Origin: JAYRZB01 sp041916675
GTDB taxonomy: Bacteria > Pseudomonadota > Alphaproteobacteria > Rhizobiales > Devosiaceae
DNA length: 64,000 nucleotides
Direction of reading: 5' to 3'
Assembly (NCBI GenBank): GCA_041916675.1
Contig: JAYRZB010000004.1
Location: forward strand, 62,001-126,000
Each line of letters begins with the position of its first letter. Within the stretch, counting starts at the first letter, position 1. This document shows, piece by piece, positions 1 through 8,253 of this stretch. The notes under the pieces were generated by a model, which was given only the letters and a program-made list of their open reading frames with translations, did no database searches and had not been told where the DNA came from. A program made the translations under genes and the position numbers.

Positions 1-401
1 CTCAAAACGGCCTCAACATCAAGATCATGGATCAGGAAGGTCGTCCTATGTTCCCCGAGGGATCGAAGTATCCCCTCGAGGTGACACGCCAGGCGATTGC
101 TGCCATCGCCCCGATCCTCGAAAAACTGCCCAATCAGATCAACATCTCAGGCCATTCCTCGGCCGGCGGCACCTATGCCAACCCGCGCTATGGCGCATGG
201 GAGCTCACCGCAGACCGGGCCAATGTGGTGCGCTCGATTCTGGGTGAATTCGGGCTGGCGCAGGATCATGTGAGTGCCGTCATCGGCCGGGCATCGGGCG
301 AACCGCTGTTCCCCAACGACCCCTATCAGGCCGCCAACGAGCGTATCGAGATCACCGTGCTCTACGCCGCCCCACCCGTGCCATCAAACCTGTCGCCTTA
401 G
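1..401 (+). CDS. motB: Flagellar motor protein MotB-like, C-terminal fragment (5' end outside window)
   Basis: The reading frame is already open at the left edge (codons from base 3) and closes with TAG at 399-401, so only about 130 C-terminal residues are visible. They form an OmpA/MotB peptidoglycan-binding domain: a beta strand reading NIKIMDQEG, then NISGHSSAGG, the helix WELTADRANVVRSILGEFGL, and a closing NERIEITVLY. In the family this domain anchors the flagellar stator to peptidoglycan in the periplasm. The spacing and the WELTADRA segment fit MotB better than a generic OmpA lipoprotein, but the transmembrane plug region that would settle it lies outside the window. The 3' end overlaps the convergent oxidoreductase gene by four bases. 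Confidence 0.8.
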   Translation, partial: QNGLNIKIMDQEGRPMFPEGSKYPLEVTRQAIAAIAPILEKLPNQINISGHSSAGGTYANPRYGAWELTADRANVVRSILGEFGLAQDHVSAVIGRASGEPLFPNDPYQAANERIEITVLYAAPPVPSNLSP

Positions 402-1366
402 GGGCTGAGCGCAACGACAACGTTGCCGCGCTTGCGCCCGGTATCGACGAGGGCGTGGGCCTGCGGCAATTGCTCGAACGGATAGGTGCGGTCAATCACT
501 GGCGCCAACTCGCCCGAAGCGATCAGCGTTGAGAGAAACAGCAGGTCATCGAGTTTTTCCGTTGCGGTGCCGATGATGACCTTGGGTCCCATGCCGATTG
601 CCGACAGGATCATCCCGCCCAGTTCGGGCGTGCGGGTCAGTGCGGCGACAAATATTCCTCCGGGCGCCAGCGCCTGCCTGGCTTTGCCTGGCGTTGTGCT
701 GCCCACGGTGTCGAAAATCACGTCATAGGTTTCGCCAGCGCGGGTAAAGTCCTGCGCCTTGTAGTCAATGACATGCCGGGCACCCAGTGACTTGACCAGT
801 TCGGCATTGGCAGCGCTGCATACGGCGGTGACCTCGGCGCCAAAATGCCGGGCGATCTGGATGGCGGCGGTGCCTACCGAACCGGATGCGCCATTGATCA
901 GCACCTTCTGGCCGCGACTGACTTTGGCGGCGCGCAGAAAGTACAGTGCCGTGAGGCCGCCGAACGGAATGGCCGCTGCCTGCTCGAAGCTCAGGCTCCC
1001 GGGTTTCAGGGCAATTGCGCCGGTTTCAGGAACGCACTTGTATTCGGCATGCACATCGAAAACGTGCATGCCATAGATGGCATCGCCGACCTTGAAGCGT
1101 TTCACCGCCCCACCGACGGCCTCGACGATGCCGGAAAACTCGCTGCCCAGCACCGACTTGCGCGGGCCGCGGATGCCCAGGGCCAGTCGCCCGGGCAGCC
1201 AGAACAGGGCCGGGACGTTAAAGCCCCTGATGCGCGCATCGCCCGAGGTGACGGTGGCGGCGCGGATCTTGACCAGAACTTCATTGTCCTTTGGCACCGG
1301 CTTGGGCAGCTCAATCATGCTCAGGACTTCAGGGCCGCCATAGGCGCGCTGCGAAAAAGCTTTCAT
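398..1366 (-). CDS. NAD(P)-dependent alcohol dehydrogenase, quinone-oxidoreductase-like (MDR superfamily)
   Basis: A 322-residue medium-chain dehydrogenase/reductase. The N-terminal GroES-like fold starts MKAFSQRAYGGPEVL, followed by GSEFSGIVEAVG and the Rossmann nucleotide-binding motif INGASGSVGTAAIQIA (about residues 158-173), then DVIFDTVG. The structural and catalytic zinc cysteines of true alcohol dehydrogenases are absent, so this belongs with the zinc-free quinone oxidoreductase/zeta-crystallin or enoyl-reductase-like branch; the substrate cannot be deduced. It starts inside the end of the XRE repressor gene (four-base overlap) and is the last gene of a three-gene leftward operon. It is probably controlled by that repressor (inference). 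Confidence 0.88.
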   Translation of the reverse strand: MKAFSQRAYGGPEVLSMIELPKPVPKDNEVLVKIRAATVTSGDARIRGFNVPALFWLPGRLALGIRGPRKSVLGSEFSGIVEAVGGAVKRFKVGDAIYGMHVFDVHAEYKCVPETGAIALKPGSLSFEQAAAIPFGGLTALYFLRAAKVSRGQKVLINGASGSVGTAAIQIARHFGAEVTAVCSAANAELVKSLGARHVIDYKAQDFTRAGETYDVIFDTVGSTTPGKARQALAPGGIFVAALTRTPELGGMILSAIGMGPKVIIGTATEKLDDLLFLSTLIASGELAPVIDRTYPFEQLPQAHALVDTGRKRGNVVVALSP

Positions 1367-1596
1367 GGGGCATCCCCTTCTTTTGCGGGAAACTGGAACA
1401 CGGCTTCGAGCGGCACGCCGAAGACACGGGCGATCTGGAACGCCATTTCGAGCGAGGGCGAATAGCGGCCCTGTTCGATGGCAATGATGGTTTGTCGGGT
1501 CACACCGACACGGTCGGCCAGGTCGGCCTGGGTCATTTCACCATGCGCGAAACGCAGGTGTCGGAGCGAGTTTGTGATCTGGGTAGGCTTCACCAT
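1363..1596 (-). CDS. Small XRE-family helix-turn-helix regulator
   Basis: A 77-residue protein starting MVKPTQITNSLRHLRF at the ATG 1594-1596. A longer frame extends upstream, but only this start gives a normal compact regulator. The helix-turn-helix reads MTQADLADRVGVTRQTIIAI, followed by EQGRYSPSLEMAFQIARVFG, the hallmark of the short standalone repressors found beside small multi-pass membrane proteins. The membrane-protein gene in front ends at 1590, overlapping this start by seven bases, which implies translational coupling. The downstream oxidoreductase overlaps by four bases. Family members are typically autoregulated; the inducing signal is unknown. Confidence 0.88.
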   Translation of the reverse strand: MVKPTQITNSLRHLRFAHGEMTQADLADRVGVTRQTIIAIEQGRYSPSLEMAFQIARVFGVPLEAVFQFPAKEGDAP

Positions 1597-2018
1597 GAGT
1601 GGAACCCGAAGCGATAGAACGCAAGTTTGGCAATCGAGGCGAGGATCGCCGACAGGAAGAAGCAGAGGAAGATGACGTTGGCGATCCAGAAATAATCGAG
1701 CTCCGCCATGCACATAAACAGGGCCGCGTTGGCGCCGATAACGACGAAGGAGTTGCCCACATGGTCGCCAAAGCGGGTGATGACACGGTCGCGCTCGTCA
1801 CGCTTGTCGGCCTCCTTAGGGGCGAGAATGGAAATGACGATGACCACGCCGAGCATGATCAGGACGGCTATGCCGATGGCCCACAGCATCGGCCACATAT
1901 ATGGCACCTCGCTCAGCGGCATCGAGGTGGCCTGGCTGAGGATGACGTAGGCGTAGCCGGCATAAACCGCCGTGCTGACGATCAGCATGTTCCAGGCGTT
2001 CTTTTCTTCGAAGGACAT
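1590..2018 (-). CDS. Four-helix membrane protein, DUF2178-like, paired with XRE regulator
   Basis: I chose the ATG at 2016-2018 (MSFEEKNAWNMLIV) because a GAGG sits about five bases upstream; an in-frame start at 2075 would add 19 residues but has no ribosome site. The 142-residue product has four hydrophobic segments in two hairpins, roughly residues 10-27, 38-58, 88-105 and 108-128, separated by a charged cytosolic loop KEADKRDERDRVITRFG. The loop-plus-four-helix pattern and the adjacent short XRE regulator match the DUF2178-type membrane protein/repressor modules of bacteria. Function is unknown. It is the first gene of the operon with the regulator and the oxidoreductase. Confidence 0.8.
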   Translation of the reverse strand: MSFEEKNAWNMLIVSTAVYAGYAYVILSQATSMPLSEVPYMWPMLWAIGIAVLIMLGVVIVISILAPKEADKRDERDRVITRFGDHVGNSFVVIGANAALFMCMAELDYFWIANVIFLCFFLSAILASIAKLAFYRFGFHSW

Positions 2019-2330
2019 CGCGGCCTCATGTAAAGCAAAGTTGACATTGGTGGTGTAAGGTGCAGCAGACATCATGTCAATAATTATTTACATCGCCTTT
2101 GTGACTCCGCACCGTCAGCGGCTGCGTTCTGGCGGTTAAATGCCATTGCTCCATCAAAGATTCTGATGCTTATATGGTTTCGTTCTGCCCGCCGTGCGCC
2201 TGGGAGGGGCATTGCGGCAGGTTCGTATTCTGGTGCGGCCAATGGGCCCGTCCGTTTGGCGGGTCACCCTTGATCGCCCGATTTCGTTATTTTGACTGCG
2301 TTTCACAAAATTCATTGGTCGGGGCAATTC
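2019..2330. other. Divergent intergenic region, no gene seen
   Basis: This 312-base stretch separates the leftward XRE operon from the rightward FAD monooxygenase and should hold both promoters. An AT-rich patch near 2073-2095 (TCAATAATTATTTACATC) is the only compositional feature. The short open frames here have no coding character and no ribosome site. No clear dyad was seen. Confidence 0.6.
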
Positions 2331-3692
2331 ATGCAGAAATCACAGAGATTGGGCGCGCATGCTGTCATCATCGGCGGTAGCGTGGCGGGTTTGATGACGG
2401 CGGCGGTGCTGGCGCGGCACTTTGATCGCATAACGGTTCTTGATCGCGACCAGATGCCGGATGAGCCCGGATTCCGAAAGGGCGTTCCGCAAGGTCAACA
2501 TGCCCACGGGCTGACGGTGCGCGCCTTCCAGATCATGGAGCGCGTATTGCCCGGCACGCGGGCGCACCTGGTTGCGCACCGCGCAGTGCTCGATCAGGAC
2601 CTGGGGCATATCTTCAAGAGCTTCCAGTATGGGGCCTATTGGGAAACGCCTTGCGAAAGCGGGATCACCGGCACGCTGGTCAGCCGCGCTCTGCTGGATT
2701 GGGCCTTCCGCCAGGAACTGGCCAAGATCGACGCCGTCACCATCCGCACCGGGGTGGCCGTCTCGGGCCTGACCGCCAGCGATGGAGCGGTGACAGGCGT
2801 TCTGGCACAGGCCAAGGGCCGGGATACGCCCGAGCAGATTGACGCGGACCTGGTTGTCGATGCCAGCGGTCGCGGGTCACAGTTGCCAAAATGGCTGGAG
2901 ATCCTTGGCTTCTCCGGACCGGCCGAAAGCGAGGTTCGCGTCGATGTCGGCTATTCCTCCCGGCTCTACAAGCGCAGCGTGCCCGATGATGCCGAGCCGC
3001 CGGTTTACCTGATTGCGTCGACGCCTCCGGCCGGTAAGCGCCTGTCGGCCATCATGCCGGTTGAGGGCGGGCGCTGGCACCTGACACTGGCGGGGACCTG
3101 CGGCGATCATCCGCCAACCGATGAGGACGGTTTCCGCGCCTTTGCCCGCAGTCTCCCGGCGCCGGAGGCCATCAATATCATTGAAAACGAAGAGCCAGCG
3201 GGCGAGATTACCCAGTACAAATTCCCCTCGAACATGCGCCGACACTACGAGAGCCTTGAGCGGGCGCCAGACAACCTGCTCGTCATCGGCGATGCCATCA
3301 GCAGCTTCAACCCGATCTATGGCCAGGGGATGACTGTTTCCAGTCTCGAAATCGAGCAGCTTGTGGCCATGCTGGAAGCGCCCAACGCCTCGCTCAAGGG
3401 AATCCTGCCGCGCTTCATGCGCCGGATCACGCCGATCGTCGACCAGGCCTGGCAGATGGCAACAGGCGAGGATTTTCGTCATCCCGAAGTCACCGGCAAG
3501 CGGCCCCCGGGTATCGCGCTTCTCCACCGCTACACGGCAGCTGCCATGCGGGCCGCACATCGGGATACCGAGGTCCACGTCACCTTTCTCAAGGTCATCA
3601 ACATGCAGGCCGGCCCAGGATCGCTGTTTGCGCCGGGCATCCTTTGGCGCGTGTTCCGCAACTCGTTCTTCGGCGCGAAGGCTGAAGGGTAG
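2331..3692 (+). CDS. FAD-dependent monooxygenase/oxidoreductase (PHBH-like fold)
   Basis: The ATG at 2331 (MQKSQRLGAHAVII) is preferred over an upstream in-frame start at 2292 because GGGG precedes it by six bases, leaving no long leader before the dinucleotide-binding motif. The 453-residue product has the FAD Rossmann motif VIIGGSVAGLMTAAVLA ending in an acidic strand VLDRD, a mid-domain VVDASGRGS, and the second FAD motif LLVIGDAISSFNPIYGQGM near residue 315. These are the GxGxxG and GD motifs of 2-polyprenyl-6-methoxyphenol-hydroxylase/halogenase-like flavoproteins. The conserved lysine of tryptophan halogenases is not evident. The gene stands alone, so the substrate is unknown. Confidence 0.88.
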   Translation: MQKSQRLGAHAVIIGGSVAGLMTAAVLARHFDRITVLDRDQMPDEPGFRKGVPQGQHAHGLTVRAFQIMERVLPGTRAHLVAHRAVLDQDLGHIFKSFQYGAYWETPCESGITGTLVSRALLDWAFRQELAKIDAVTIRTGVAVSGLTASDGAVTGVLAQAKGRDTPEQIDADLVVDASGRGSQLPKWLEILGFSGPAESEVRVDVGYSSRLYKRSVPDDAEPPVYLIASTPPAGKRLSAIMPVEGGRWHLTLAGTCGDHPPTDEDGFRAFARSLPAPEAINIIENEEPAGEITQYKFPSNMRRHYESLERAPDNLLVIGDAISSFNPIYGQGMTVSSLEIEQLVAMLEAPNASLKGILPRFMRRITPIVDQAWQMATGEDFRHPEVTGKRPPGIALLHRYTAAAMRAAHRDTEVHVTFLKVINMQAGPGSLFAPGILWRVFRNSFFGAKAEG

Positions 3693-3833
3693 TCCGGGTG
3701 AGGTAGTGGAATAAGATACGGCAGAGGTCATCAAAATGAATACCAGATGAACCCAACCTCAATCGCTGGTTCAGATGGCACCAGATACACCCGGGTCATT
3801 CAACGCAATCACATTTGACCTGGGAGTTTTCAA

Positions 3834-4184
3834 ATGGCCTCTGCAACCACCCGCCGCTTTTCGGCCCGCAATATTGCCCTCATCGCGCTCGCAACCATGA
3901 TCGCGGGAACCTCCATCCAGCCCGCGCAGGCCTTTGGCTTCAATTTCGGCAATGGCGGCGGCGGCCTTCGGGATGAGAACGGCAAGAAGTGCATGAGCAA
4001 GAAGCAGGTGAAGCGCGAGTATCAATCCGGCGGCACTTTCACCGATATCCAGGTGCGCGACGGCGACCGCAAGGGCACCGCCGTAGTCTATTTCACCGGC
4101 ACTATCGGCGTTTACGAGAATATCCGCTGGGAACAGGTCTATGACCTGTGCAAGCGCGAACCGATCAGCCTGCGCCCGGCGTGA
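3834..4184 (+). CDS. Small secreted protein of unknown function
   Basis: A 116-residue protein with a clear export signal: basic MASATTRRFSARN, a hydrophobic IALIALATMIAG core and a cleavage-like site after QPAQA near residue 33. A GGGAG lies about eight bases before the ATG. The mature part begins with a glycine-rich FGFNFGNGGGGL, has two cysteines (in KKCMSK and YDLCKRE) that could form a disulfide, and ends RPA. I do not recognise a family. Its gene converges with the hypothetical gene ending at 4192. A 147-residue antisense frame over it has no coding character. Confidence 0.75.
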   Translation: MASATTRRFSARNIALIALATMIAGTSIQPAQAFGFNFGNGGGGLRDENGKKCMSKKQVKREYQSGGTFTDIQVRDGDRKGTAVVYFTGTIGVYENIRWEQVYDLCKREPISLRPA

Positions 4185-4191
4185 TCCGAAG

Positions 4192-4524
4192 CTAGGTAAA
4201 CTGCACCGTGCCAACCGGCATCGGGGTCTCGCCCAGATGCCCCAGCACCCGCAATCCGCGTTCGATCAGGGCCTCGAGGGTTTCGTCCTCGGGGTCCTGT
4301 TTTGGTTTGGGCAGGCTGACCGTCCAGTCGACATGGGTGCCATCTGCGGCGTCCACATAGCGGTGGGTGGTGTCGAATTCGTAGACCCCGGCCCGGAAGA
4401 ACAGGGCGAAGCGCACATCGTGGCCATCCCCTATGGCGATAGGGTGAATGGCATTGCCGGTCGATGGGTCGACGACATAGGCAACCCGGAAAGGTTCGGG
4501 CGGCGGCAGGAAACGCTGAAACAT
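4192..4524 (-). CDS. Hypothetical cytosolic protein, 110 aa
   Basis: A 110-residue acidic protein without signal peptide or membrane segment: MFQRFLPPPEPFRV..., a central HRYVDAADGTHVDWTVSLP and a C-terminal helix DETLEALIERGLRVLGHLGE. Third-position GC is high and the reading is protein-like. No good ribosome site precedes the ATG at 4522-4524, and a longer antisense frame covers the same bases, so it is somewhat uncertain. Two convergent or tandem neighbours (a secreted protein and the dioxygenase) do not suggest a role. No family recognised. Confidence 0.6.
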   Translation of the reverse strand: MFQRFLPPPEPFRVAYVVDPSTGNAIHPIAIGDGHDVRFALFFRAGVYEFDTTHRYVDAADGTHVDWTVSLPKPKQDPEDETLEALIERGLRVLGHLGETPMPVGTVQFT

Positions 4525-4625
4525 TCAAATCTAAGGTTTGTCTATAATCCTGCAACTCTGCCACAAGCGTGCGGCAGGGCCAAGGGGCAGGGCGGCTGTC
4601 CACATGCCGCCCCGCAAAAGTCAAA

Positions 4626-5558
4626 CTACCAGTGAGTCAGGCCCAGCAGCTTTTCGCCCAGCGCATTGAGTTTGGCAGTGGTGGCATTGTGCTTTTCCCA
4701 TTCACGCGGGTCGCCGGGAAAAGCATCGCGCTTGGGGTGATCGAGCTCGCGCCAGAGACGGATACGCTCCATGCGCTCTTCTGTGTTGTCCCATTCGGCC
4801 GGGTGCATGGAAATATACTGGGCCATGCGGATGCGGTTGTCCGAATGGTTGGGCCGCACGCCATGGGCAAGCAGGGAATTAAAGATCATCAGATCGCCCG
4901 GCTCCATGCTGATATTGACGGTTGATAGCCCGGTCATGTCCGGATGCATCGGGTCGCGGTCTTCGGGCTGGGTTTTGACCCATTCCTCAAAATTGTAGAA
5001 AAGCTCGGGCACGCACTGGAAGCCGCCGACATCGCCGTCCTGTTTTTTCAGGCTCAGCACCCCCTGCACACCAATGGGAAGCGGGCGGATAGAGGTATCG
5101 ACATCCCAATGGATGAAGCCATTGGGATTGCCCTTGACCTTCTTTGGCGGATTAAGATTGGCGCGATCGATGGTTACCCACAGATCGGTGCGGTCCCAGA
5201 TATCGACAAAGGCATCGTAGATGCGCTTCTCCATCCGGTTATCCCAGAGATACTGGTGATTGTAGATTTCGAGCATGCCGGTGTTGTTGAGCTCCTTCAT
5301 CTTGTGTTCGCGCCGCTGCGGCGCATACCAGGTAGAAGGGTCGTTGGGGTCCTTTTCGTCAAACCTGAAGAGCAGTTCGGCAAGCCGCTCCACATTGGCC
5401 GCAGGCACCGCCTGCCTCACAATCACGTAGCCACGGGTAATCCAGTGCTCCCAGTCCTCCTTCGACAAAACGCGCAGCGGCAAGGTCTTCTGAATGTCCT
5501 TGAGCTGGGTGGTGGCGCTGGTCGTCGGATGGCTGTCGCGTTTGATGGCGGTCTGCAT
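4626..5558 (-). CDS. Phytanoyl-CoA dioxygenase (PhyH) family protein
   Basis: A 310-residue Fe(II)/2-oxoglutarate oxygenase of the PhyH superfamily. The facial metal ligands are visible as H150 and D152 in FIHWDVDTS and H232 in NSLLAHGVRPN, and a nearby arginine in HSDNRIRMAQY fits the 2-oxoglutarate salt bridge. Family members hydroxylate small organic or lipid substrates, and the length is normal. The AraC regulator gene is divergent with about 130 bases between the two starts, which strongly suggests substrate-responsive control. The substrate cannot be read from sequence; bacterial AraC/PhyH pairs usually serve catabolism of a specific compound. Confidence 0.87.
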   Translation of the reverse strand: MQTAIKRDSHPTTSATTQLKDIQKTLPLRVLSKEDWEHWITRGYVIVRQAVPAANVERLAELLFRFDEKDPNDPSTWYAPQRREHKMKELNNTGMLEIYNHQYLWDNRMEKRIYDAFVDIWDRTDLWVTIDRANLNPPKKVKGNPNGFIHWDVDTSIRPLPIGVQGVLSLKKQDGDVGGFQCVPELFYNFEEWVKTQPEDRDPMHPDMTGLSTVNISMEPGDLMIFNSLLAHGVRPNHSDNRIRMAQYISMHPAEWDNTEERMERIRLWRELDHPKRDAFPGDPREWEKHNATTAKLNALGEKLLGLTHW

Positions 5559-5688
5559 GGATGTCTCCCATTTCCGGTTCCCTGTTGATCAGGCGATGCA
5601 CAAGGCTAGCCCGGCCAATGCCTCCCATGTTGTCGCACCTTGGCTAATTCTGATACTATTCTGGCGTAAATTCGCGGTTGGAGGCCTG

Positions 5689-6549
5689 ATGAGGCCCTAT
5701 CTTGAAAAGCTGCCGGTCTCTCAAGATGCCTCTTGGAGCATGCTCAACCGGCGGCTCGATGATGGCATTCCATTCCAGTGGCACCACCACCCCGAACTTG
5801 AACTGACCCTGACGCTGAACTGCCGCGGCCAGCGCTTCATCGGCGATCACGTGGGACAGTTCGATGATGGTGACCTGGTGCTGGTTGGTCCCAACCTGCC
5901 GCATACCTGGGTTTCCAATGAGCGGATCGATCCCGCTCAACCCTTTGTGGCACTGGTGCTGTGGTTCGGGCCGGACTGGGTGGAGCGGCTGACCGGCGGC
6001 TTCGTAGAATTTGCCCCGATCCGGGCCCTGCTGATGCGTGGCGCGTCAGGACTGCACTTTTCGCCCGGCACAGCGGCGCGGGTCCGACGGGATTTTGAAG
6101 CCCTGTTCGACCGCGACCCGGCCGACCGGTTGCTCGGTCTGGTCGCCATTCTCAACCAACTGGCGCACGACGAAGACGCAACGACGCTGGCGAGCACGCC
6201 CGCAGACGCACCGGGCCCGCGTGAGAACCGCGAGCGTATCGACCGGGTGCTGACCCATATCCATATGCACTATGCCCGCGAACTCAGCCTGGCCGAACTG
6301 GCCGATGTGGCAGCGCTCAGTGTTTCGGGGCTGCACCGGCTGTTCCGCAAGCACACCCAAAGCACGATTTCGGATTACCTGACGCGCCTCCGTATCGGGG
6401 ACGCTTGTGCACGCCTCTCCAGCACAGCCCAACCGATCCACCACATCGCATCAGCATCGGGCTACAACTCCCTGGCCAACTTCAATCGCCAGTTCAAACG
6501 GCTCAAGGGCCTGACCCCGCGCGCGTATCGTGCAAGGTTCAGGGATTGA
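5689..6549 (+). CDS. AraC-family transcriptional regulator
   Basis: The start at 5689 (MRPYLEKLPVSQD) has GGAGG five bases upstream; an in-frame start at 5494 would run antisense into the dioxygenase gene and is rejected. The 286-residue protein has an N-terminal cupin sensing domain (WHHHPELELTLTLNCRG, then FDDGDLVLVGPNLPHTW), and a C-terminal pair of helix-turn-helices: LSLAELADVAALSVSGLHRLFRKHTQ and the signature PIHHIASASGYNSLANFNRQFKR. The histidine-rich cupin could bind metal or a small ligand. It is divergent from the PhyH-type dioxygenase, its probable target (inference from position). Confidence 0.93.
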   Translation: MRPYLEKLPVSQDASWSMLNRRLDDGIPFQWHHHPELELTLTLNCRGQRFIGDHVGQFDDGDLVLVGPNLPHTWVSNERIDPAQPFVALVLWFGPDWVERLTGGFVEFAPIRALLMRGASGLHFSPGTAARVRRDFEALFDRDPADRLLGLVAILNQLAHDEDATTLASTPADAPGPRENRERIDRVLTHIHMHYARELSLAELADVAALSVSGLHRLFRKHTQSTISDYLTRLRIGDACARLSSTAQPIHHIASASGYNSLANFNRQFKRLKGLTPRAYRARFRD

Positions 6550-6599
6550 CGCTGCATTGGGCGGCCTGCTGCCGGCAAAGCTTGTCAGTTTTGTCCACG

Positions 6600-6692
6600 A
6601 CGGTTAGCACTATCGATGCAGCCATTGTCAGCCACTGCCAATAAGGGGTGGCCTGAGGGTAAGCTGCGTGGGCTAACGCCCGTGCTAACCGT
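6600..6692. repeat. Long-range 11-base perfect inverted repeat
   Basis: ACGGTTAGCAC at 6600-6610 is the exact reverse complement of GTGCTAACCGT at 6682-6692, with 71 bases between. It lies in the 273-base gap between the AraC regulator and the slipin, which holds no gene. It could close a stem in a transcript or be a chance or repeat-derived dyad. Confidence 0.5.
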
Positions 6693-6785
6693 AGCATATT
6701 CGGGTCCTGTGGCCGGGGCGGGCAATTGCCGCTCGAACCGGCAGGCTTGCAGGCTTGCCTCCCCTTCCGGTGCGAGGCGCTGGCC

Positions 6786-6808
6786 ATGGGACCCACCCCA
6801 TTTTTTTT
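6786..6808 (+). terminator. Weak possible intrinsic terminator upstream of slipin
   Basis: A five-base stem ATGGG/CCCAT is followed directly by a run of eight T. The stem is short, so termination strength is doubtful. It would end transcripts from the AraC side just before the slipin start at 6823. Confidence 0.35.
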
Positions 6809-6822
6809 GAGACTTTCGAACC

Positions 6823-7608
6823 ATGTATTTTGTGACCCAAATCCTGCCCCATGTGATCAATGTCCTTATCCTGGCGCTGGTGGTCTACCTCGTCTGGCGC
6901 TGGCGCAAGGTGCGCCATGCAACGCTCTATCGCTACCAGGCCGGGCTCTACTATGAGCGTGGCAAGCTGGTGCGGGTGCTCGGCGCCGGGCGGCACAAGG
7001 TGCGCGTGGGGTTCAGCGAAATCGAGATCATCGACCTGCGCCCCACCATCGCCAATCTCCTTTCGCAGGACATCATGACCCGCGACCGGATGGGGATAAA
7101 GCTGAGCGTTTCAACAACCTATGCGGTCTCCGACCCGGCAAAGGCACATGAAGAGGTCACCGACTACGAGGTCGCGTTCCACGATCTGGCGCAACGCACC
7201 CTGCGCGAGGTTGTTTCCGGCTTGAGCGTGGATGAACTGCTCGATCAGCGGCAGGAAACCGACGCGAAACTTTTCGGGCTGCTGGCCGAAAGGGCCGAAG
7301 CGCTTGGGCTTAAAGTCTCCGCCTCGGGGATCAAGGACATTATCCTGCCCGCCAATCTTAAGCGCGCCTATGCCGGCATTCTCGAGGCGCAAAAGGATGC
7401 GCAGCGGCAGCTGGAAAAAGCGCGCGGGGAGCATGCAGTGCTGCGCAGCCTTGCCAATGCGGCGCGGCTCTACGATGGCAATCCGTCGCTGCTGCAGGCG
7501 CGCCTGATCCAGGCGCTGGGCACTGGCAGCCACCAGATGGTGTTCAAATCCGATGGGGCGCTCGGCCTTGCGGAGAGCGGAAGATCCGAAAGCTCCGGCA
7601 CGCCCTAG
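6823..7608 (+). CDS. Slipin / stomatin-like SPFH-domain membrane protein
   Basis: A 261-residue SPFH protein: an N-terminal membrane anchor (VINVLILALVVYLVWRW, residues 9-25), then the band-7 core with EIEIIDLRP, QDIMTRDRMGIKLSV, YEVAFHDLAQRTLREVVSGL and LLDQRQETDAKL, and a helical C-terminal segment AGILEAQKDAQRQLEKARGE. These are standard stomatin-family signatures; the proteins oligomerise in membrane microdomains. Its usual NfeD partner is not beside it. The stop overlaps the convergent LysE exporter gene by four bases. No strong ribosome site precedes the ATG. Confidence 0.88.
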   Translation: MYFVTQILPHVINVLILALVVYLVWRWRKVRHATLYRYQAGLYYERGKLVRVLGAGRHKVRVGFSEIEIIDLRPTIANLLSQDIMTRDRMGIKLSVSTTYAVSDPAKAHEEVTDYEVAFHDLAQRTLREVVSGLSVDELLDQRQETDAKLFGLLAERAEALGLKVSASGIKDIILPANLKRAYAGILEAQKDAQRQLEKARGEHAVLRSLANAARLYDGNPSLLQARLIQALGTGSHQMVFKSDGALGLAESGRSESSGTP

Positions 7609-8216
7609 TGCAGCGCAATTGCGCCGGCGGCTGCTGCCATGATGGCGGCGGCCGTTCTGTTGAGGCGGCGAAGTGCTGTCGGGCTCTGGAAGAAGTCGCG
7701 GGCCTTTGACGCCAGGAACGCATATCCGCAGCCGATCATGAGCAGGACGACAATCACCACCGCAGTCAGTTCCGAGAACGCGAGAGGCGTCATCCGGTCG
7801 AGCGGAACAACGGTCGGTAGCAGAGCAAGATAAAACACCATGGTTTTTGGATTGCCCAGCGTCAGCGACAGCCCTGCCAGAAATGTCCTTGAGGCGCTCT
7901 CGCCGCCTCTTGGCCCAATCTGCTCACTGCCCGGAGGTGCCGTCCAGAACTTGTAGGCAATGTAGAGCAGGTAGGCCGCTCCCAGAAAACGCACCAGGGT
8001 GAAAACCGCGCCGAAATGGGTGGCAATGGCCGCCAGACCGAAGACGGCAAACGCCAGATAAATCAGGTCCCCCACCAGAATACCGATGACCATTGGAACC
8101 GTACTGGCAAACCCACCGCCGAGGGCTCGCGCCACGACCGCTGCCATCCCGGGACCAGGTACGGCAACCGAAATGGCATAAGCGGCAGTGAATGCAAGCA
8201 GCGTCCAGATGTCCAT
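7605..8216 (-). CDS. LysE-family amino-acid/metabolite exporter
   Basis: A 203-residue inner-membrane protein of the LysE/RhtB exporter superfamily with about six helices. The N-terminal motif VAVPGPGMAAVVARALGGG matches the family glycine/proline signature, followed by IGILVGDLIYLAFAVFGL and TLGNPKTMVFYLALLP, the conserved NPK motif of helix four. Such proteins export amino acids or related compounds by proton antiport. The specific substrate is not deducible. Reads towards the slipin and away from the nucleoside hydrolase, with which it may form a short leftward unit. Confidence 0.9.
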   Translation of the reverse strand: MDIWTLLAFTAAYAISVAVPGPGMAAVVARALGGGFASTVPMVIGILVGDLIYLAFAVFGLAAIATHFGAVFTLVRFLGAAYLLYIAYKFWTAPPGSEQIGPRGGESASRTFLAGLSLTLGNPKTMVFYLALLPTVVPLDRMTPLAFSELTAVVIVVLLMIGCGYAFLASKARDFFQSPTALRRLNRTAAAIMAAAAGAIALH

Positions 8217-8253
8217 GCTCAGGGAGTCCGGTTGTTGCGCGGCAATTGCCCTG

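Noticed and set aside
4543..4548. Perfect TATAAT hexamer on + strand
   Set aside because: No -35-like element at 16-18 bases and no rightward gene follows; probably chance.
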